NCBI GenBank assembly: GCA_016192425.1
Contig: JACPUE010000021.1
Coordinates: 40,286-104,285, forward strand
Origin: Burkholderiales bacterium
GTDB lineage: Bacteria > Pseudomonadota > Gammaproteobacteria > Burkholderiales > Burkholderiaceae_C
DNA length: 64,000 nt
Direction of reading: 5' to 3'
This document shows positions 59,377-64,000 of this stretch, one piece after another. Positions within the stretch are counted from its first letter, which is position 1, and the number at the start of each line of letters is the position of its first letter. The notes under the pieces were generated by a model, which was not told the DNA's origin, made no database searches, and was given only the letters and a program-made list of their open reading frames with translations. A program made the position numbers and the translations under genes.

Positions 59377-62300
59377 TCAAATCTTCTGTCCTGCCAGATA
59401 CGGTGCCAGATACCGCCCCGTATGGCTGGCCGGATGGGCCGCCACTTCTTCCGGCGTGCCCTGCGCCACCACGGTGCCCCCGCCCGCGCCCCCTTCGGGC
59501 CCCATGTCGATGAGCCAGTCGGCCGTCTTGATGACGTCCAGGTTGTGCTCGATGACGACGATGGTGTTGCCCGCGTCGCGCAGCTGGTGCAGCACCTTGA
59601 GCAGCAGGTCGATGTCGGCAAAGTGCAGGCCGGTGGTGGGCTCGTCCAGGATGTAGAGCGTGCGGCCGGTGTCGCGCTTGGACAGCTCCTGCGCCAGCTT
59701 CACGCGCTGCGCTTCGCCGCCCGAGAGCGTGGTCGCGCTCTGGCCCAGGCGGATGTAGCTCAGGCCGACTTGAAGCAGCGTCTGCAGCTTGCGCGCGATG
59801 GTCGGCACGTCCTTGAAGAAGGCTGCGGCGTCCTCCACCGTCAGGTCCAGGATCTGGGCGATGTTCCGGCCCTTCCACTGCACCTCCAGCGTCTCGCGGT
59901 TGTAGCGCTGGCCGTGGCACACGTCGCAGGGCACGTACACGTCGGGCAGGAAGTGCATTTCCACCTTCACCATGCCGTCGCCCTGGCAGGCTTCGCAGCG
60001 CCCGCCCGCCACGTTGAAGGAAAAGCGCCCCGGGCCGTAGCCGCGCTCCTTCGCGGTGTTCACCTCGGCCATCAGCTCGCGGATGGGGGTGAACAGGCCG
60101 GTGTAGGTGGCCGGGTTGCTGCGCGGCGTGCGGCCGATGGGCGACTGGTCCACGTTGATGACCTTGTCGAAGTACTCGATGCCCTCCAGGCCCAAGTGCG
60201 GCGCCGGTTCGTCGTGCGCGCGGTAGAGCTGGCGCGCCACGGCCTTGTGCAGCGTGTCGTTCACCAGCGTGCTCTTGCCCGAGCCCGATACGCCCGTCAC
60301 GCAGGTGAGCAGGCCCACGGGGAAGTCCACGCTCACGCTCTGGAGGTTGTTGCCCGTGGCGCCCAGCACGCGCAGCACCTGCAGCGGGCCCTGGCGCGCC
60401 TCGTGTTCGGCCATGCGCTCGGCACGCTTGCGGCTGGCCTCGCTGACTGGGAAGCGCGACTTGGGCTTGGCCTCGGGCGCCGGGGCCGCCACCACCGGCA
60501 GCCAGGGCGTGCGCTGCGCAGGCACGGCAATGCGCCGGGTGCCCGCAAGGTACTGCCCGGTGAGCGATTGCGGGTGCTGGCGCACGGCCTCGAAGCTGCC
60601 CTGCGCCACCACGCGGCCGCCGTGCACGCCAGCGCCTGGCCCCATGTCGATGACCTCGTCGGCCGCGCGCATCATGTCCTCGTCGTGCTCCACCACGATC
60701 ACGCTGTTGCCGATGTCGCGCAGGTGTTTGAGCGTGGCGATGAGGCGGTCGTTGTCGCGCTGGTGCAGGCCGATGCTGGGCTCGTCCAGCACGTACATCA
60801 CGCCGGTCAGGCCCGATCCGATCTGGCTCGCCAGGCGGATGCGCTGGGCCTCGCCGCCGCTGAGCGTTTCGGCGCTGCGGTCCAGGCTCAGGTAGGTCAG
60901 GCCCACGTCGTTGAGGAAGCGCAGCCGCGCACCGATCTCGCGCACCACCTTGTCGGCGATCTCGGCCTTGGCGCCGCTGAGCTGCAACTGCTCGAACCAG
61001 GTTTGCGCGTCCAGCAGCGTGAGGTGGCTCACCTCGTGCAGCGTGCGCCCCTGGGCGCCTTCGCCCACGCGCACATGGCGCGCCTCGCGGCGCAGGCGCG
61101 TGCCCTGGCAGTCGGGGCAGGACTGGGTGCTGCGAAAGCGGGCCAGGTCCTCGCGCACCACGACCGAGTCCGTCTCGCGGTAGCGCCGCGCCATGTTGGG
61201 CAGGATGCCCTCGAAGGGGTGCTGCTTGACGATGGCCTTGCCCTTCTGGGCACCGCTGTCCAGGATGTAGCGGAACGCAATGTCTTCGGTGCCCGAGCCG
61301 TGCAGCACCACGTCCTGCACCTTGGTGGGCAGCGACTCGAACGGCGCTTCCACGTCAAAGCCGTAGTGCGCGCCCAGGCTCTCCAGCATGGCGAAGTAGT
61401 AGCCGTTGCGCCGGTCCCAGCCCTTGATGGCGCCGCTGGCCAGGCTCAGGGACGGGAAGGCCACCACGCGCGCAGGGTCGAACACCTCCTGCTGGCCGAT
61501 GCCGTCGCAGCTGGGGCAGGCGCCCTGCGGCGAGTTGAACGAGAACAGGCGCGGCTCCAGCTCGCCCAGCGCGTAGCTGCACACCGGGCAGGCAAAGCGC
61601 GAGGAGAACAGGTGCTCCTGGCCCGAATCCATCTCCAGCGCCAGCACGCGGCCGTGGCCCTCGGTGGCGCCCACGCGCAGGGCGGCCTCGAAGCTCTCGG
61701 CCAGGCGCTGCTGCAGGTCGTTGCGCACCTTCACGCGGTCGATCACCACGTCGATGTCGTGCTTCTCGGTCTTCTTGAGCGCGGGCAGGTTTTCGTGCTC
61801 GCAGGTCTGCCCGTCCACCCGAAAGCGCACATAGCCCAGCGCCTGCATCTGCGCAAACAGCTCGGTGAACTCGCCCTTCTTGCCGCGCGCCACCGGGGCC
61901 AGCACCATCAGGCGCGTGCCCTCGGGCAAGGCCAGCACGGCGTCCACCATCTGGCTCACGGTCTGGGCCTGCAGGGGCAGGCCGTGGTCGGGGCAGTAGG
62001 GCGTGCCGGCGCGCGCAAACAGCAGGCGCAGGTAATCATGGATCTCGGTCACCGTGCCCACGGTGGAGCGCGGGTTGTGGCTGGTGGCCTTCTGTTCGAT
62101 GCTGATGGCGGGCGAGAGGCCCTCGATCAGGTCCACATCGGGCTTGTCCAGCCGCCCCAGGAACTGGCGCGCATAGCTGGAGAGGCTCTCCACATACCGG
62201 CGCTGGCCCTCGGCATACAGCGTGTCGAACGCCAGGCTGGACTTGCCCGAGCCCGACAGCCCGGTGATCACCACCAGCGCGTTGCGCGGAATGTCCAGGT

Positions 62301-62394
62301 CGATGTTCTTGAGGTTGTGCGTGCGCGCCCCGCGGATGCAGATGTGTGCCTGCGCGCGCAGCGCCTGGGCCAGCGGCCGCCCGGCCTCCAGCAT
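59377..62394 (-). CDS. uvrA: Excinuclease ABC subunit A
   Basis: A 1005-aa ABC-ATPase that finds DNA damage together with UvrB. The first Walker A is GLSGSGKSS (about 44-52) and the second [12 protein letters not shown] signatures are [14 protein letters not shown] and [14 protein letters not shown]. Zinc modules are CPVCSY...CPSCDG and CEACQGDG...CDVCHG. It is somewhat longer than E. coli UvrA (940) owing to a link segment before the second ATPase domain. ATG 62394 is chosen as the domain starts soon after; the longer frame upstream is antisense to the MFS gene. Divergent from an MFS transporter, as in other Comamonadaceae. Confidence 0.97.
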   Translation of the reverse strand: MLEAGRPLAQALRAQAHICIRGARTHNLKNIDLDIPRNALVVITGLSGSGKSSLAFDTLYAEGQRRYVESLSSYARQFLGRLDKPDVDLIEGLSPAISIEQKATSHNPRSTVGTVTEIHDYLRLLFARAGTPYCPDHGLPLQAQTVSQMVDAVLALPEGTRLMVLAPVARGKKGEFTELFAQMQALGYVRFRVDGQTCEHENLPALKKTEKHDIDVVIDRVKVRNDLQQRLAESFEAALRVGATEGHGRVLALEMDSGQEHLFSSRFACPVCSYALGELEPRLFSFNSPQGACPSCDGIGQQEVFDPARVVAFPSLSLASGAIKGWDRRNGYYFAMLESLGAHYGFDVEAPFESLPTKVQDVVLHGSGTEDIAFRYILDSGAQKGKAIVKQHPFEGILPNMARRYRETDSVVVREDLARFRSTQSCPDCQGTRLRREARHVRVGEGAQGRTLHEVSHLTLLDAQTWFEQLQLSGAKAEIADKVVREIGARLRFLNDVGLTYLSLDRSAETLSGGEAQRIRLASQIGSGLTGVMYVLDEPSIGLHQRDNDRLIATLKHLRDIGNSVIVVEHDEDMMRAADEVIDMGPGAGVHGGRVVAQGSFEAVRQHPQSLTGQYLAGTRRIAVPAQRTPWLPVVAAPAPEAKPKSRFPVSEASRKRAERMAEHEARQGPLQVLRVLGATGNNLQSVSVDFPVGLLTCVTGVSGSGKSTLVNDTLHKAVARQLYRAHDEPAPHLGLEGIEYFDKVINVDQSPIGRTPRSNPATYTGLFTPIRELMAEVNTAKERGYGPGRFSFNVAGGRCEACQGDGMVKVEMHFLPDVYVPCDVCHGQRYNRETLEVQWKGRNIAQILDLTVEDAAAFFKDVPTIARKLQTLLQVGLSYIRLGQSATTLSGGEAQRVKLAQELSKRDTGRTLYILDEPTTGLHFADIDLLLKVLHQLRDAGNTIVVIEHNLDVIKTADWLIDMGPEGGAGGGTVVAQGTPEEVAAHPASHTGRYLAPYLAGQKI

Positions 62395-62584
62395 GGCGGG
62401 GTCTTGCGGTGGGGAAGAGGGGGACAACGGGGTCACGGCAAAGGGCGCTGTGCGCCAGAAGGGGAACCCTCCATGATAGCCAAATGGGCTCTGGAAAGCA
62501 GCCCGCCACCCAGCCGCACCGGATCGCGGACAATCAGGGTTTTTACCAGCGCCGCCAGGCCTGCACTGGCGGCGCATTCTCTGC

Positions 62585-63847
62585 GTGCCCGATCCCACTG
62601 TGTCCTCGCCCGCTTCTCCGACCGTTGCCCCGGCCGCACCGGGGCGCCCGCATCCCAATGCCAGCACCATGACCGCGCAGGAGCGCCGCTCCAGCGTGAG
62701 CCTGGCGCTGATCTTCGCGCTGCGCATGTTCGGGCTGTTTCTGGTGCTGCCCGTCTTTGCACTGGAGGCACGCAAGTATCCCGGTGGCGACGATCCGGCG
62801 CTCGTCGGCCTGGCCATGGGCATGTACGGGCTCACGCAGGCCTTTTTTCAGCTGCCGCTGGGGCTGGCGTCCGACCGCTGGGGGCGCAAGCGCGTCATCG
62901 TCGCAGGGCTGCTGGTGTTTGCCGTGGGCAGCCTGTGGGCCGCACTGGCCGATACCCTGATGGGCCTGCTGCTGGGCCGTGCGCTGCAGGGCGCGGGCGC
63001 CGTGTCGGCCGCCGTCACCGCGCTGCTGGCCGACCAGACGCGCGAGACCGTGCGTACCAAGGCCATGGCGCTGGTGGGTATGAGCATCGGCCTCATGTTT
63101 GCGCTGGCACTGGTGGCGGCGCCGCTGCTGGCGGCGCGGTTCGGCCTGTCGGGGCTGTTCTGGCTGACCTTCGGGCTCACCGTGGCGGGCATTGCCACGG
63201 TGCTGTGGGTCGTGCCGCCGGAGCAATCCCACAGCGTGCACGGGCCGCCCGGCCGCCTGGCCGACGTGCTGCGCAACGCCGACCTGATGCGGGTGAACTT
63301 TGGCGTGTTCGTGCTGCACACCGTGCAGATGGCCATGTGGGTGGCCGTGCCCGCCATGCTGGTGCAGGCCGGTTTGCCCAAGAACGCGCACTGGCAGGTG
63401 TACCTCCCTGCGCTGGTGCTGTCCGTCATTGCCATGGGCGGCCTGCTGGCCATGGAGCGGCGCGGCCGCCTGCGCGCGGCCATGCTGCTGTCCATCGGCC
63501 TGATCCTGCTGGTGCAGCTGGGCCTGGGCATGGCGGCGGCGGGGGGCGGCGTGCCATCGCTGTGGGGCCTGGGGGCGCTGCTGTTCGTGTTCTTCTGCGG
63601 CTTCAATATGTTGGAGGCCACGCAGCCCAGCCTGGTCTCGCGCATGGCGCCGGGCAGCCTGCGCGGCTCGGCCCTGGGGGTCTACAACACGCTGCAGTCG
63701 CTGGGGCTTTTTGCCGGTGGCGGCCTGGGCGGTGCGCTGGCGCGCTGGGCCGGTACGCCCGGACTGTTTGCCGCCACGGCGCTGCTGGCGGCCCTGTGGC
63801 TGGCGCTGACCTGGCCCCTGCGGCCCGTGGCCAAGGCGGGGCACTGA
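62585..63847 (+). CDS. MFS transporter
   Basis: A 420-aa major facilitator (12 helices). The loop 2-3 motif is [20 protein letters not shown] (about 93-112), a good match to GxxxDRxGRR. Helix 5 has the PxxxGxxLG-like region altered to [16 protein letters not shown]. It resembles drug/H+ antiporter or YfcJ/EmrD-type carriers. The GTG at 62585 is the frame start used here; ATG at 62669 (MTAQERR) is close to the first helix and equally likely. uvrA-MFS-ssb is a typical order in this family, and ssb would lie just beyond the window. Confidence 0.87.
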   Translation: MPDPTVSSPASPTVAPAAPGRPHPNASTMTAQERRSSVSLALIFALRMFGLFLVLPVFALEARKYPGGDDPALVGLAMGMYGLTQAFFQLPLGLASDRWGRKRVIVAGLLVFAVGSLWAALADTLMGLLLGRALQGAGAVSAAVTALLADQTRETVRTKAMALVGMSIGLMFALALVAAPLLAARFGLSGLFWLTFGLTVAGIATVLWVVPPEQSHSVHGPPGRLADVLRNADLMRVNFGVFVLHTVQMAMWVAVPAMLVQAGLPKNAHWQVYLPALVLSVIAMGGLLAMERRGRLRAAMLLSIGLILLVQLGLGMAAAGGGVPSLWGLGALLFVFFCGFNMLEATQPSLVSRMAPGSLRGSALGVYNTLQSLGLFAGGGLGGALARWAGTPGLFAATALLAALWLALTWPLRPVAKAGH

Positions 63848-64000
63848 GAGGCTGAGAGTCTTTTGCCTATGCCCGCCTTGCACGCCAAAACACCCCTGCT
63901 CGTCGTTGCAAATGCTCGCCATAGCCCGCGCTATGGCTGCGCTTTGCGCCTCGATCAGCGGCGCTTTGACGCGCCTTGCGGGCACGGGCAAAAAACTCTC

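Noticed and set aside
59422..63855. Very long open frame (1477 codons) on the plus strand opposite uvrA
   Set aside because: It is antisense to uvrA and runs into the MFS gene in another frame. Its product is rich in His, Gln, Ala and Arg with no domain, which is typical of high-GC antisense frames.
1..64000. CRISPR arrays, tRNA or rRNA genes, prophage
   Set aside because: No regularly spaced repeats, no tRNA-like cloverleaf in the short gaps and no phage structural genes were seen. The repeats found are dispersed, not arrayed.
63848..64000. Possible gene after the last MFS transporter
   Set aside because: The last 153 nt show only short frames and a GC-rich repeat-like stretch (AGCCCGCGCTATGGCTGCGC). 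The expected ssb gene would lie beyond the window.

Overview
The window is GC-rich DNA from a betaproteobacterium, most likely a member of the Comamonadaceae (Acidovorax/Hydrogenophaga-like). The reasons are a uvrA-MFS pair, divergent lplT/alr, a tctCBA uptake system, and two families of short intergenic repeats that I associate with this family. It holds about 50 protein genes. I see no rRNA, tRNA, CRISPR array or prophage.

Layout. 1-3.6 kb: chemotaxis operon on the minus strand (short MCP, CheY, STAS protein, CheA cut by the window edge). 3.9-9.2 kb: pyrF, then minus-strand D-amino-acid genes (dsdA and an FAD oxidoreductase), a thioesterase and an acyl-CoA dehydrogenase. 9.2-20.2 kb: ctaA, and divergent from it a nine-gene respiratory cluster behind an FNR-like site. 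The cluster encodes a 51-aa membrane peptide, a CuA subunit II, a heme-copper subunit I, heme O synthase, SCO/SenC, a cytochrome b-ferredoxin-MvhD fusion, a membrane-anchored unknown, a second subunit-I-like protein with an altered CuB site, and a cytochrome b-[2Fe-2S]-flavoprotein fusion. It ends at a strong hairpin. 20.2-26.9 kb: the block ubiU-ubiV-ubiT-DGC protein-ubiX-(DUF1016 insert)-ubiD, for O2-independent ubiquinone synthesis, with its own FNR-like box. 27-33.3 kb: an MFS carrier, a lipase-like hydrolase and the tctCBA-AbrB operon.

33.6-38.4 kb is a relic integron. The intI gene is broken by an in-frame stop and a large internal deletion. It is followed by an attI-type core site, a cassette with a complete attC, a hydrolase/AraC pair, a SMI1/KNR4 cassette, a toxin-antitoxin cassette with a truncated attC, and fragments of a second toxin-antitoxin pair that run into the 3' end of a MocR regulator.

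38.4-64 kb is mostly housekeeping and signalling: MocR/PaiB, a DUF523 protein, an OmpR-type two-component pair, an M20 peptidase, a degenerate GGDEF protein, an MCP, hydroxypyruvate isomerase, a GGDEF-EAL protein, alr/lplT, glutathione peroxidase, ompR/envZ, an esterase, uvrA and an MFS carrier.

The most interesting region is 10.3-27 kb. There an unusual heme-copper reductase cluster, whose main subunit has Gln where oxidases carry the cross-linked Tyr, and the anaerobic ubiquinone genes both carry FNR-type boxes. This suggests a low-oxygen or nitrogen-oxide respiratory module.
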